Source: VRUE01 sp963703335
Lineage (GTDB): Bacteria > Actinomycetota > Thermoleophilia > Solirubrobacterales > 70-9
Assembly: GCA_963703335.1 (NCBI GenBank)
Contig: OY969812.1
Coordinates: 2,790,001 to 2,854,000 of the forward strand
DNA length: 64,000 bases
Reading direction: 5' to 3'
A program made the translations under genes and the position numbers. The notes beneath the pieces were generated by a model. The model had not been told where the DNA came from. It was given only the letters and a program-made list of their open reading frames with translations, and searched no databases. Each line of letters opens with the position of its first letter. The stretch's first letter is position 1. Below are positions 1-8,769 of the stretch, one piece after another.

Positions 1-2
1 GC

Positions 3-857
3 GGCGAGGAACTGCGCGCGGTGGAGGACCGGGTCAACGAGTGGATCAAGGCGAGTCGGCCGGTGCGCTGGCTGGAGATGGAGCGTGCCGAGGCCGAACG
101 GCTGGGAGCGATGGCGCTCTTCGGCGAGAAGTACGGCGAGTGGGTTCGTGTGGTCGAGGTCGAAGGGGTCTCGCGCGAGCTCTGCGGTGGCACCCACGTC
201 GCCAACACGGCGGAGATCGGCATCTTCAAGATCGCCTCGGAGGGGTCGAGCGCAGCCAACGTGCGTCGCATCGAGGCACTCAGTGGCCCGGGGGCGATCG
301 ATTGGTTTCGCGAGCGCGAGGCGACCCTGCGCGAGGTCGGCGAGCTGCTCGAGTCCCCTCAGGACCCGCTTGCGGGAGCGCGCCGCGCCGCCGTGAAGCT
401 GAAGGAGGCGGGGGCAGGGGCCGAGCAAGCCCAGCGCGAGCAACTCAGCGTCGAAGCGGGGAAAGGGCTCGACAACGCGGTCGACTACGTGATTCGCGAC
501 TCTGCCGGCGATGTCGTTGCGGTTGTGGAGATGAAGACCACGATGCCGGCCAGTCAGAAGCAACTCCTGGAGGTGGCGAACAGGATCCAGTCGAAGCTCG
601 AGCGGCCCTCGGTGGTGATGCTCGGCAGTGCGCCAGAGGAGGGGAAGGCGGCGCTGGTGGCGTTGGTCTCGAAGGAGGCTGTTGACCGGGGGATATCCGC
701 GGCCTCACTGATCGAGGCGATGGCCCCGGTCGTCGGCGGTGGCGGTGGCGGCCGCGAGAACATGGCACAGGCTGGCGGTAGCAAGCCGGCGATGATCGAG
801 AAGGCGTTTGCCGCCGGTCGGTCCTCCGCCAAGCTCGAATTGAGCGCAGGGGCATGA
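3..857 (+). CDS. alaS: alanyl-tRNA synthetase, C-terminal part (cut by window start)
   Basis: Charges tRNA-Ala with alanine in the cytoplasm. Only the C-terminal third is present; the frame is open from the window edge, so the catalytic core lies upstream. The visible part holds the end of the editing domain, with the zinc-site motif CGGTHVANT, followed by VRRIEALSGPGA and a helical C-Ala region ending in a glycine-rich stretch (VVGGGGGGRENMAQAGG) typical of the DHHA1 domain. It overlaps ruvX by 4 bases (ATGA), so the two genes are probably co-transcribed. The alaS-ruvX-mltG-aroE order is conserved in actinobacteria. Confidence 0.95.
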   Translation, partial: GEELRAVEDRVNEWIKASRPVRWLEMERAEAERLGAMALFGEKYGEWVRVVEVEGVSRELCGGTHVANTAEIGIFKIASEGSSAANVRRIEALSGPGAIDWFREREATLREVGELLESPQDPLAGARRAAVKLKEAGAGAEQAQREQLSVEAGKGLDNAVDYVIRDSAGDVVAVVEMKTTMPASQKQLLEVANRIQSKLERPSVVMLGSAPEEGKAALVALVSKEAVDRGISAASLIEAMAPVVGGGGGGRENMAQAGGSKPAMIEKAFAAGRSSAKLELSAGA

Positions 858-1258
858 GAGTCCTCGCCCTCGATCACGGCACCGCGAGGATCGGCTGCGC
901 AATCTCCGACCCCAGCGGCACCCTGGCGACGCCACTGCCAGTGATCGAACCACCCGCCGCTAGCGCGGTCGCCGACCTAGTCACCAAGCACGAGGTCGAG
1001 CTCGTCGTGGTCGGCCTGCCGCTCCACCTCAGCGGCGAGGAAGGCAGTCAGGCGGCGTTGACTCGCAGTTTCTGTGTCGAACTCGAAGCTCTGCTGGAGA
1101 TCCCGGTCGAGACCTACGACGAGCGGCTGACGACCCGCATGGCCGAGGCAAGCAAGCGCGAAGGCGCTGCCGCGGCCCCGGACTCTCTCGCGGCCGCGCA
1201 CCTGCTGCAGGCATACCTCGCCGGTCAGGCCGCGATCGAAGAGCGCGACGATGAGTGA
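854..1258 (+). CDS. ruvX: RuvX/YqgF-type pre-16S rRNA nuclease
   Basis: RNase H-fold protein of the YqgF family, thought to trim the 5' end of pre-16S rRNA (formerly called a Holliday junction resolvase). The 134-residue product has the family signatures: DHGTARIGCAISD at the N terminus, VVVGLPLHLSGEEG in the middle, YDERLTT, and PDSLAAAHLLQAYL with the last acidic residue near the C terminus. Length is normal for the family. It overlaps alaS by 4 bases and mltG by 8 bases, indicating translational coupling in one operon. Confidence 0.93.
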   Translation: MRVLALDHGTARIGCAISDPSGTLATPLPVIEPPAASAVADLVTKHEVELVVVGLPLHLSGEEGSQAALTRSFCVELEALLEIPVETYDERLTTRMAEASKREGAAAAPDSLAAAHLLQAYLAGQAAIEERDDE

Positions 1259-2240
1259 CGATCCACGGGCCACCGAGCGGGCGGAGCGTCGCCGCGAACG
1301 CGAAGAGCGCCGAGCGAATCAAGCCACTCTGACTCCCAAGCCGTCCAGGCCCCGCAAAGCGAAGACCCCGAAGCCCCCCAAGCCGCCGCGCTCGAGCCGG
1401 CGTCGTCTCGGCATCGCCGCCGCGTTGGCTGTCGTCCTTCTCGGTATCGCCGCGATCGCAGCGCTCGCCTACAGGCACTTCCACCGCGACACTCCCCCGC
1501 CGGTGGTGATCCGCACGATCACGGTGACTATCCCCGAGGGATACACACGCGCTCAAACCGCCGAGATCGCCAAGCAGGAAGGCCTGCGCGGGGGCTATGA
1601 GCAGGCCAGCGTTCGCTCCCAGTATCTGAATCCCGCCAAGTACGGCGGCAAGGACGCCAAGGACCTCGAGGGCTTTCTCTTTCCGGACACCTTCGAACTG
1701 GAAAAGCACGCCAGCGCGACCAACCTCGTGCAGCTGCAGCTCGAAGACTTCAAGCGGCGCATCGCCGGAGTCGACATGAGCTACGCGCGTTCGAAGAACC
1801 TGACCACCTACGACGTGGTCACGATCGCCTCGATGGTCGAGGACGAGGCAGCGCTGGAAAGCCAGCGGAAGCTGGTCGCGGCCGTGATCTATAACCGCCT
1901 GCACGAAGGGATGCCGCTGGGGATCGACGCCACCACCCGCTTCGCCACCGGCAACTACACCGAGCCGCTGACCGAATCCGAACTCGCGATCGACTCCCCA
2001 TACAACACGCGCACCAACGCCGGCCTGCCGCCGGGCCCGATCAACAGCCCCGGGCTTGCCTCAATCGAAGCCGCTGCCCACCCGGCCAAGGTCGACTACC
2101 TCTTCTACGTGGCGGAACCGGGCGCTTGCAACAAACTCGCCTTCTCTTCGACTGAAGCCGAATTCAACGCCGACGTCGAACGCTATAACTCGGCCCGCGA
2201 AGCAGCTGGCGGCAACTCGCCGGACAGCTGCGGGGGATAG
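1251..2240 (+). CDS. mltG: endolytic murein transglycosylase MltG (YceG-like)
   Basis: Membrane-anchored lytic transglycosylase that cleaves nascent peptidoglycan strands. A basic, proline-rich cytoplasmic tail of about 50 residues is followed by one transmembrane helix (about residues 52-75, AAALAVVLLGIAAIAALAY). The extracellular part carries the YceG domain: DLEGFLFPDTFEL, the catalytic-glutamate region IASMVEDEAALESQRKLVA, YNRLHEGMPLGIDATT and GLPPGPINSPGLASIEAA. The start overlaps ruvX. aroE begins 3 bases after its stop. Confidence 0.93.
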   Translation: MSDDPRATERAERRREREERRANQATLTPKPSRPRKAKTPKPPKPPRSSRRRLGIAAALAVVLLGIAAIAALAYRHFHRDTPPPVVIRTITVTIPEGYTRAQTAEIAKQEGLRGGYEQASVRSQYLNPAKYGGKDAKDLEGFLFPDTFELEKHASATNLVQLQLEDFKRRIAGVDMSYARSKNLTTYDVVTIASMVEDEAALESQRKLVAAVIYNRLHEGMPLGIDATTRFATGNYTEPLTESELAIDSPYNTRTNAGLPPGPINSPGLASIEAAAHPAKVDYLFYVAEPGACNKLAFSSTEAEFNADVERYNSAREAAGGNSPDSCGG

Positions 2241-2242
2241 CC

Positions 2243-3034
2243 GTGCCGCGGCTCGCCGTCCTCGGCTTCCCGGTCGGCCACTCGCGCTCGCCGGCGATGC
2301 ACAGTGCGGCGCTCGCCGAGCTGGGCCTGGGAGAGCAGTGGAGCTACGAGGCGATCGAGGTCGCCCCCGATGCCTTCGAGGCTCGGGTGCACGCGATGCC
2401 GGGCGAAGGTTTTGCCGGTGCCAACATCACGGTGCCGCACAAGGGTGCGGCTCTTTCCCTGGCCGACGACCTCTCCGAGACCGCGCGCGAGATCGGCGCC
2501 GCCAACACGCTCGTCTTCGCCGACGGCGAGGTTCGAGCGGAGAACACCGATGCTGAGGGGTTCCTGCGCTCGCTGCCCGGTTCGCCGGCCGGCAAGCGCA
2601 CGCTGGTCCTCGGCGCCGGCGGCGCCGCCCGCGCGGTCGTCTGGGCGCTGCTGCGCGAAGAGGCACCAGTTGACGTTTGGAACCGCACCGAGCTTCGCTC
2701 CGAGCACCTCTGTGAGGAACTAGGGGGCGAGAGCGTCGCGGCTCCTGATCAGGCGGCATACGAGGTACTCGTCAATACGACCGCGGTGGGGCTCGACGGG
2801 GAGGACCCGTTCGCCGAGCTGCCCTTGGCGGTCGCAGACTTCAGGGCCGGCCAGATCGTTGTCGACATGGTCTACGGCGGCGAGCCCACCGCTCTATTGC
2901 GGGCCGCTGAAGCGGCTGGCGCGACGACCGTCGACGGCATCGAGATCCTCGTCCAACAGGGCGCCCTGTCTCTGGAAACCTGGACCGGCCGCCCCGCCCC
3001 GCTGGACACGATGCGCGCCGCCGCCCGCGATTAA
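2243..3034 (+). CDS. aroE: shikimate dehydrogenase
   Basis: NADPH-dependent reduction of 3-dehydroshikimate to shikimate. Motifs in order: GFPVGHSRSPAMHSAAL (shikimate binding), NITVPHKGAAL with the catalytic Lys, NTDAEGF with the catalytic Asp, a Rossmann GAGGAARAVVWAL for NADP, and LVQQGALSLETWTG near the end. The GTG start lies 3 bases after mltG. At 263 residues it is full length. The following genes supply the next steps, kinase and chorismate synthase; EPSP synthase (aroA) is not in the window. Confidence 0.95.
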   Translation: MPRLAVLGFPVGHSRSPAMHSAALAELGLGEQWSYEAIEVAPDAFEARVHAMPGEGFAGANITVPHKGAALSLADDLSETAREIGAANTLVFADGEVRAENTDAEGFLRSLPGSPAGKRTLVLGAGGAARAVVWALLREEAPVDVWNRTELRSEHLCEELGGESVAAPDQAAYEVLVNTTAVGLDGEDPFAELPLAVADFRAGQIVVDMVYGGEPTALLRAAEAAGATTVDGIEILVQQGALSLETWTGRPAPLDTMRAAARD

Positions 3035-3043
3035 GGCGACGTC

Positions 3044-3056
3044 CCCCAGCCTGGGG
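3044..3056 (+). terminator. short GC hairpin after aroE
   Basis: CCCCAG and CTGGGG flank a single base just downstream of the aroE stop. There is no T-run, and the loop is so tight that the end pairs would open. It may slow or end transcription before aroC, but it is a weak call. Confidence 0.25.
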
Positions 3057-3093
3057 CTCTCCTTGGGCGATCCGCCGATAGCCTTGCGGCTTG

Positions 3094-4260
3094 ATGAGCG
3101 GGTTTAGATTCACCACAGCGGGGGAGTCGCACGGACCTGGGCTCGTCACGATCGTTGAGGGTCTGCCCGCCGGGCTCGAGCTCGACCGCGAGGCGCTCGA
3201 CCGCGACATGGCGCGGCGCCAGCTCGGCCACGGGCGCGGCGGACGGATGAAGATCGAGACCGACACGGTTGAGATCCGCTCCGGGGTCCGTCACGGGCGC
3301 ACACTCGGCAGCCCGATCGCGATCCTCGTCGCCAACCGCGACTACGCCAACTGGGAGGAGCGGATGAACCCTTGGCCGGTCGACGTGGCCGTCGACGAGG
3401 TCCACCTGCCGCGCCCCGGTCACGCCGACCTGGTCGGCGCCCAGAAGTACGGTCACAGCGACATCCGCAACGTGCTCGAGCGGGCGAGCGCCCGCGAGAC
3501 CGCGGCCCGGGTCGCCGCCGGCTCGATCGCCCGCGGCTTCCTTGCTGCGCTCGGGGTCAGCGTCTACAGCCACGTGACCCAGATTGCCTCGGTGACGGCT
3601 CCGGCTCGCGAAGACCTCGGACCTGAGGACTTCGCCGGTGTCGACGAGGACCCGGTGCGCTGCCTCGACGCCGAGGCGAGCGCGGCGATGGTTGCGGAGA
3701 TCAACCGCCTGCGCAAGGCCAACGAGAGCCTCGGCGGTACCTTCGAGGTGCGCGCTTTCGGGCTCGTGCCGGGGCTTGGTTCCCACATTTCCTGGGAAGA
3801 CCGGCTCGACGGGCGGTTGGCCGGAGCGGTCGCCTCGATCCAGTCGGTCAAGGGTGTCTCGATCGGCGAAGCCTGGGACGTAGCCGGCCGCCCCGGCTCG
3901 GAGGCCCACGACGAGATCTTCTGGTCGGGGGAGCGCGGCTACTTCCGCGAGACCAACCACGCCGGTGGATTGGAGGGGGGCATGACCAACGGCCTGCCCC
4001 TTTCGGTCCGGGCCGCGATCAAGCCGATCTCGACACTGACCAAGCCGCTGCGCTCGGTCGATACTGAGACCAAGGAGCCGGCGCAGGCGCTGCGCGAGCG
4101 CACCGACTCGACCGTGGTGCCGGCGGCAGCCGTCGTCGCCGAGGCCATGGTCTGCCTCGTCCTCGCCCGCACCTACCGCGAGAAGTTCGGCGGCGACCAC
4201 ATCGACGACGTCCTTGCCGCGGTCGAGGCCTATAAGCAGCGCATCGACTTCCGCGGATGA
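3094..4260 (+). CDS. aroC: chorismate synthase
   Basis: FMN-dependent conversion of EPSP to chorismate, the last common step of aromatic amino acid synthesis. Signatures: TTAGESHGPG, LPRPGHADLVGAQKYG, RASARETAARVAAG, and GGLEGGMTNGLPLSVRAAIK. I use the ATG at 3094; a TTG one codon upstream is also in frame. At about 388 residues it is normal for the family. It precedes the fused kinase/synthase gene by a 49-base gap that contains a perfect inverted repeat. Confidence 0.96.
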   Translation: MSGFRFTTAGESHGPGLVTIVEGLPAGLELDREALDRDMARRQLGHGRGGRMKIETDTVEIRSGVRHGRTLGSPIAILVANRDYANWEERMNPWPVDVAVDEVHLPRPGHADLVGAQKYGHSDIRNVLERASARETAARVAAGSIARGFLAALGVSVYSHVTQIASVTAPAREDLGPEDFAGVDEDPVRCLDAEASAAMVAEINRLRKANESLGGTFEVRAFGLVPGLGSHISWEDRLDGRLAGAVASIQSVKGVSIGEAWDVAGRPGSEAHDEIFWSGERGYFRETNHAGGLEGGMTNGLPLSVRAAIKPISTLTKPLRSVDTETKEPAQALRERTDSTVVPAAAVVAEAMVCLVLARTYREKFGGDHIDDVLAAVEAYKQRIDFRG

Positions 4261-4268
4261 AGTCGGGA

Positions 4269-4291
4269 TTTTCCATGCCACACATGGAAAA
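4269..4291 (+). repeat. perfect 9-bp inverted repeat between aroC and the aroK-aroB fusion
   Basis: TTTTCCATG, a 5-base spacer CCACA, then CATGGAAAA. It starts 8 bases after the aroC stop and ends 18 bases before the next ATG. Its AT-rich outer bases stand out against GC-rich surroundings. It could be an intercistronic hairpin or a repressor operator; the sequence alone does not decide. Confidence 0.6.
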
Positions 4292-4309
4292 GACGCGTTT
4301 CGTTCGGCG

Positions 4310-5836
4310 ATGAAGCCGGCGCTCGTCTTTATTGGCTTCATGGGGGCCGGTAAGTCGACTGCGCTGGCCTCGGCTCGCGACGCCGGACTGGCGACGACCG
4401 AGATCGACGCGCTGATGGAAAAGGCTTTCGGAAAGCCGATCCGCCAGGCCTTCGAGGAGGACGGGGAGGAGGCCTTCCGCGCCCGCGAGGCCGAGCTGGT
4501 CGGTTCGCTATTGGAGGAGGCGGACGGCGGTGCGATCGCTCTCGGCGGCGGCAGCGTTCTCTCGGAGCGCGTGCGCGAGGCGCTCGACCGCCACCTCGTC
4601 GTCTGGCTGCAGGTCGACGCGCGTGAGGCCTGGCGACGGATCGCGCGCAGCGACCGGCCGCTGGCCAGCAATGCCGAAGACGTCGAGCGCCTGCTCGAGA
4701 CGCGACTTCCCTTCTATGAGGCATTGGCCGACGCGGTCTTGCCGCCGGGCGACCGCGGCCTGGTCGCGCGGGCGATGCCATCGCTCGTGTCGCTGGCCGA
4801 GCTGCCGCCGGGGACGAAGATGCTCTGGGCTGGCAGCGCCTCGGGCGAGTATCCGGTCTTCGTCGGACCAGGTCTGCTCGGCACGGGCCCTTGGCCCCTG
4901 CCTGGCCGGCGCTTCTGCGTTACCGACAGCGCCGTTGGCCCGCTCTACGCCGAGCGGATCGAGCCCCTTGCGGCAACGGTTGAGGTGACGCCAGGGGAGA
5001 CGGCGAAGACGATGGCGGAGGCGGAGCGGGTCCTGCGCGAGCTCGCCCGCGCGGGAATGACCCGGGACGATCACGTCGTCGCCCTCGGTGGCGGCGTTGT
5101 CGGCGACCTCGCCGGCTTTTGTGCCCACCTCTACCAGCGCGGCGTGCCCGTTGTCCAGGTTCCGACGACCCTCGTCGCCCAGGTCGACTCGGCATACGGC
5201 GGCAAGACCGGCGTCGACCTGCCCGAGGGCAAGAACTACGCCGGCGCCTATCAGCTGCCCGCCGCCGTCCTCGCCGACACGACGACCCTCACCAGCCTGC
5301 CGCGCGAGGAGCTCGCCGCGGGGTACGTCGAGCTGCTCAAGACCGGCCTGCTCGCGGGCGGGACGCTCTGGCAGCAGGCCCGGGAGGTCGAGGAGCTTGA
5401 CGCCAAGGGCCTCGCCGACCTCGTCTTTGCCTGCGCTCGCTACAAGTGCGAGGTCGTCGCCGCCGACGAGCGTGACAACGGCCTGCGCGCGGTGCTCAAC
5501 CTCGGCCACACCGTCGGACACGCGATCGAGGCGGCAAGTGGATACGAGCGCTACCGCCACGGCGAGGCGATCGCGCTCGGCCTGCTCGCGGCGCTGCGCC
5601 TCTCCGACGCGCCCGAGCTGCGCGACGAGGTCGAGTCGATCTTGGGCCGCCAAGGGCTGCCGGTCGAGCTCGACTCGGCGATCTCCGTCGATGCCGTGGT
5701 CGATGCCCTGCAGCGCGACAAGAAGCGGACCGCCGCCGGGGTCGGGTTCGTCCTGCTGGCGGCGCCGGGCGAGCCTCGTACCGACCAGTTGATCGATCCG
5801 GCTAAGGTCCGGGCCGCCGTGGAGGAGTTGCAATGA
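4310..5836 (+). CDS. aroKB: fused shikimate kinase / 3-dehydroquinate synthase
   Basis: Bifunctional shikimate-pathway protein of 508 residues. The N-terminal third is a shikimate kinase: P-loop GFMGAGKST (residues 9-17), acidic TEIDALMEKAFGKPI, IALGGGSVLS, and the lid region RSDRPL. From about residue 170 it is a dehydroquinate synthase: VALGGGVVGDLAGF, VPTTLVAQVDSAYGGKTGVD, and metal ligands in GYVELLKTGLL, NLGHTVGHAIE and YRHGEAIALG. The two enzymes are normally separate adjacent genes; here they are one frame without an internal stop. The ATG at 4310 is chosen because upstream in-frame sequence overlaps aroC and matches neither family. It overlaps aroQ by 4 bases. Confidence 0.93.
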   Translation: MKPALVFIGFMGAGKSTALASARDAGLATTEIDALMEKAFGKPIRQAFEEDGEEAFRAREAELVGSLLEEADGGAIALGGGSVLSERVREALDRHLVVWLQVDAREAWRRIARSDRPLASNAEDVERLLETRLPFYEALADAVLPPGDRGLVARAMPSLVSLAELPPGTKMLWAGSASGEYPVFVGPGLLGTGPWPLPGRRFCVTDSAVGPLYAERIEPLAATVEVTPGETAKTMAEAERVLRELARAGMTRDDHVVALGGGVVGDLAGFCAHLYQRGVPVVQVPTTLVAQVDSAYGGKTGVDLPEGKNYAGAYQLPAAVLADTTTLTSLPREELAAGYVELLKTGLLAGGTLWQQAREVEELDAKGLADLVFACARYKCEVVAADERDNGLRAVLNLGHTVGHAIEAASGYERYRHGEAIALGLLAALRLSDAPELRDEVESILGRQGLPVELDSAISVDAVVDALQRDKKRTAAGVGFVLLAAPGEPRTDQLIDPAKVRAAVEELQ

Positions 5837-6282
5837 GCACCGCCCACAACCGTGTCGCCGTGCTGCACGGTGTCAACTTCAACATCCTCGACCGTCGCGA
5901 TCCAGCGATCTACGGTGGCCTCTCGTTGCGCAAACTGGAGACCGAGATTGAGCACTGGGCCCGCGAGCTGGGCCTCGAGGCGATCTTCTTCCAGACCAAC
6001 TCCGAGGGCGAGTTCTGCGAGTACCTCCACCGCGTTCCCGAGCTGGCGGATGCCGCGCTTGTCAACGCCGGCGCCTGGTCTCATTACAGCCGGGCGATTG
6101 CCGACGCGCTCGACGTCGCGGGCGTGCCGGCCGTCGAGGTCCACCTCTCCGATGTCGAGGCGCGCGATGAGTGGCGCAAGCTGTCGGTCTTCGACGGACT
6201 CGTGCTGGCGAAGGTCTTCGGCAAGGGCCCCGACGGGTATCGCGAGGCACTCGAGCTGATCGCTGGCGAGCTGGGCGCGTGA
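5833..6282 (+). CDS. aroQ: type II 3-dehydroquinate dehydratase
   Basis: Dehydrates 3-dehydroquinate to 3-dehydroshikimate. The family landmarks are present: RRDPAIYGG (flexible-loop Arg and Tyr), QTNSEGEFCEYLH, LVNAGAWSHYSRAIADAL, PAVEVHLSDVEARDEWRK with the catalytic His, and GKGPDGYREALELI. The usual first motif NGPNLNxLG is altered to HGVNFNILD, so this is a divergent copy, but it sits exactly where aroQ is expected. The ATGA overlap with the fusion gene suggests translational coupling. Confidence 0.88.
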   Translation: MSTAHNRVAVLHGVNFNILDRRDPAIYGGLSLRKLETEIEHWARELGLEAIFFQTNSEGEFCEYLHRVPELADAALVNAGAWSHYSRAIADALDVAGVPAVEVHLSDVEARDEWRKLSVFDGLVLAKVFGKGPDGYREALELIAGELGA

Positions 6283-6304
6283 GGGCAAAAGGAGCGAGCG
6301 GGTA

Positions 6305-7363
6305 ATGCAGGCGCGCGGCGATCGCCTCGCGACCCTGGTGGCCGAGCGCGAGCTGGATTGCTTCCTCGTCACCGACCTGGTCAACGTCGGCTACCTGACC
6401 GGCTTTGGAGGGACCAACGGGGCCTGCATCTGCGGGGCCGAGCAGCGGGTCTTCCTCACCGACTTCCGCTACACCGAGCGCGCCGAAGCAGAGGTGGACG
6501 GCTGGGACGTCGTCACCGTCAAGGACGACTGGCTGGGCGGCATTGCCGAACGCCTCAGTGGCAAGACCGGCTTCGAAGACCACCACATGGCGGTGCGCAG
6601 CCTGAAGCGCCTGGAGGAGAAACTCCCGGAGGGAATCGCCTTGGAGGGCGCGGGGGGGACCGTCGAGGAGCTGCGCCGGGTCAAGGACGACGCCGAGCAG
6701 GCGGCGATTGCCGCGGCGGCTGAGCTGGCCGATGAGATCTGGCGCTGGTCGCTGGAGCGCGGCTTGGCCGGCCGCACCGAGCTGGACGTCGCCCGCGCCG
6801 CCGAGGCCCGTATGCGCGAGCTAGGGGCCGAGCCTTCCTTTCCGACGATCGTCGCGGCCGGCGCCAACGGGGCACTGCCGCACGCCGAGCCGGGCAAGCG
6901 CGAGATCGGACGCGGCGAGCTGGTCGTCTTCGACATGGGGGCGAAGCTCGACGGCTACTGCTCCGACGGCACCCGCACTTTTGCCACGGGCGAGCCCGGC
7001 GAGGCCGCCCGCGCCGTCTATGAGATCGTGCGCGAGGCCCAAGAAGCCGCGCTCGCCGCAGTCCGCACCGGTGCCAAAGCCGAGGATGTCGACGGCGTCG
7101 CCCGCGAGTTGATCGCGGCCGCCGGTCACGGTGAGCGCTTCGGCCACGGCCTCGGGCACGGGGTCGGGCTCGAGGTGCACGAGGAGCCGCGGGTCTCGCA
7201 GCGCTCCGAGGACCTGCTCGCGGCCGGCGAAGTCGTGACGATCGAGCCCGGAATCTACCTGCCCGGCGAGCTGGGCGTGCGCATCGAGGACCTAGTCGTG
7301 GTCACCGCCGACGGCTACCGCAACCTCAGCTCCCTCCCCAAGGCCCTCCAGATCGTCGACTGA
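6305..7363 (+). CDS. pepQ: M24 family Xaa-Pro peptidase
   Basis: Cytoplasmic metallopeptidase with the pita-bread fold. The N-terminal creatinase-like domain covers about residues 1-125 (CFLVTDLVNVGYLTGF). The catalytic domain shows the dinuclear metal ligands: an Asp pair in VFDMGAKLDGYCSDGTRTF, His in GHGLGHGVGLEVHEEP, Glu in TIEPGIYLPGELG and Glu in VRIEDLVVV. The ATG is preceded by GGAGCGAGCGG. In M. tuberculosis pepQ lies between aroQ and efp; here other genes separate it from efp. A 20-bp palindrome begins immediately after the stop. Confidence 0.9.
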   Translation: MQARGDRLATLVAERELDCFLVTDLVNVGYLTGFGGTNGACICGAEQRVFLTDFRYTERAEAEVDGWDVVTVKDDWLGGIAERLSGKTGFEDHHMAVRSLKRLEEKLPEGIALEGAGGTVEELRRVKDDAEQAAIAAAAELADEIWRWSLERGLAGRTELDVARAAEARMRELGAEPSFPTIVAAGANGALPHAEPGKREIGRGELVVFDMGAKLDGYCSDGTRTFATGEPGEAARAVYEIVREAQEAALAAVRTGAKAEDVDGVARELIAAAGHGERFGHGLGHGVGLEVHEEPRVSQRSEDLLAAGEVVTIEPGIYLPGELGVRIEDLVVVTADGYRNLSSLPKALQIVD

Positions 7364-7364
7364 G

Positions 7365-7417
7365 CCGAACTGCATCAAATTCTCGGTCTGGCAGGTAGAG
7401 AATTTGATGCAGTTCGG
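7365..7417 (+). repeat. 20-bp perfect inverted repeat directly after pepQ
   Basis: Two perfect 20-base arms (7365-7384 and 7398-7417) separated by 13 bases. The left arm begins one base after the pepQ stop codon. The arms are unusually AT-rich for this region (AAATTCTC / GAGAATTT core). There is no T-run, so it is not a textbook terminator, but the transcript would fold into a very stable hairpin and could protect or end the operon mRNA. Confidence 0.75.
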
Positions 7418-7484
7418 TGGTGGGGGTGCAGGGCTAAGTGGGGCTGCTGCTGCGGTCGATCAGGGCAGGGTGAACGCGATTGCT

Positions 7485-8516
7485 ATGCCCACTCCGGATT
7501 CGTTGGCCGAGGCCCGCAAGGGTGCCCGCCGTGAGCGCCTGCTCGACATGGAGCAGCGGGTGCGCCGCTATCGGGCCGCCTGCTTCGCGATCCTCGCGCT
7601 CGCGCTCGCATCCGCTGGTCCCTCGGTCGGCTGGCTCTGGCTGGCGCCGTTGGCTGCGGGCTTTGCCGGCTTCGCCATCGCCGATCGCTTCATGCAGACC
7701 AGCGAGCGGCCGTGGCTCTGGGTCGCCGGGGCCTGGGGCGCCCTGCCGCTGCTTCTCGCCGGTGCTGTGGTTGCCAGCGGCGGCCCAGCCAGCCCGGTCC
7801 TGATGTGGTTCGCACTGCCGGCGGTGACGCTCGGCGCTCGCTTCGACCCTTGGGGAATGATCGTCGGCACGATCTACCTCGTTGCCGTCTTCCTCGTCAG
7901 CACGATCGCCGTCGATCCCGCCGGCGCTTGGGCGCACAGCCAGGCCTTGGTCGCGACCGCCGCCTTGATCCTCAGCACGGTGATCCTGTCCGGCGCCCTG
8001 GTCGAGTCCGATCGTGCCCATCGGCGCCGCTCGACCCTCGACCCCCTTACCGGACTTTTCAATCGCAACGCGCTCGAGCAGCGCCTCGCCGAGCTCGACG
8101 GTTCGCCCTGCGACGAGACGAAAGGCCAGTCGCACGCGCTGCTGCTCTGCGACCTCGACCACTTCAAGCGGGTCAACGACCAGCTCGGTCACGCCACGGG
8201 GGACGCGGTCCTCCAGGACGTCGCCTACACGATGCGGGCCGCCCTGCGTGCCGGAGACTCGATTTACCGCATCGGCGGCGAGGAGATCCTCGTCGTCCTG
8301 CCCGGCGCGAGCGAGCAGGACGCCGTGGCGATCGCCGAGCGCCTGCGCCAGGCGGTTCGCAAGCGGCGCCCGGCCGGAGTGACGGTGACGATCAGCATCG
8401 GCGCTGCCGTGACCAAGCGCGACGCGGTCAATACCGACGATCTCGTCGCCCGCGCCGACGCGGCGCTCTACTCGGCTAAGGCCAAAGGACGCGACACGGT
8501 CTTCGTAGGCGCCTGA
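7485..8516 (+). CDS. membrane-bound diguanylate cyclase (GGDEF)
   Basis: Predicted to make cyclic di-GMP from two GTP. The N-terminal half carries about six hydrophobic helices (from CFAILALALASAG to ALILSTVILSGAL), so the sensor part is in the membrane. The GGDEF domain follows: LDPLTGLFNRNALE, LCDLDHFKRVNDQLGH, and the active-site loop GGEEI. An RAGD motif five residues before GGEEI fits the product-inhibition I-site. I choose the ATG at 7485; a GTG at 7470 is possible. Sequence upstream of that is mostly palindrome. It interrupts the pepQ-efp order known from other actinobacteria. Confidence 0.88.
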   Translation: MPTPDSLAEARKGARRERLLDMEQRVRRYRAACFAILALALASAGPSVGWLWLAPLAAGFAGFAIADRFMQTSERPWLWVAGAWGALPLLLAGAVVASGGPASPVLMWFALPAVTLGARFDPWGMIVGTIYLVAVFLVSTIAVDPAGAWAHSQALVATAALILSTVILSGALVESDRAHRRRSTLDPLTGLFNRNALEQRLAELDGSPCDETKGQSHALLLCDLDHFKRVNDQLGHATGDAVLQDVAYTMRAALRAGDSIYRIGGEEILVVLPGASEQDAVAIAERLRQAVRKRRPAGVTVTISIGAAVTKRDAVNTDDLVARADAALYSAKAKGRDTVFVGA

Positions 8517-8769
8517 GGTGGAAAGCCGTGCCCAAATGTGGTACTTGTAGGATAATTTCAGGGTACGCTGGGAGGAGTCTCAAGGAAGGGAAAGCTTGCG
8601 GGTGCCCGGTCGAGAAGGCCGTGGTCACTGGCAGGGGAAGGAAGATGCGCCTCTCAGAACTCCGTCCATCGAGCAAAAAGACAGGAGATCCAGTCATGCA
8701 GGAGCAGAGAAGAAGGGTGGCGTGCGCGCCGCTCCTTGCCGCCGTGCGCGGCGAGGAGAGGGCGAGGCC
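8517..8769 (+). other. 253-base leader with no assigned element
   Basis: Lies between the diguanylate cyclase and a secreted protein. It contains an AT-rich patch GTAGGATAAT that could be a -10 region and several purine-rich GGAGG-like stretches, the last just before the next ATG. Short open frames cross it without recognisable protein character. I looked for a cyclic di-GMP riboswitch because of the neighbour and saw none of its conserved core. Confidence 0.3.

Noticed and set aside
8517..8769. Cyclic di-GMP or cyclic di-AMP riboswitch upstream of the secreted protein
   Set aside because: Considered because of the adjacent diguanylate cyclase, but the conserved core and stems of these classes are not recognisable.
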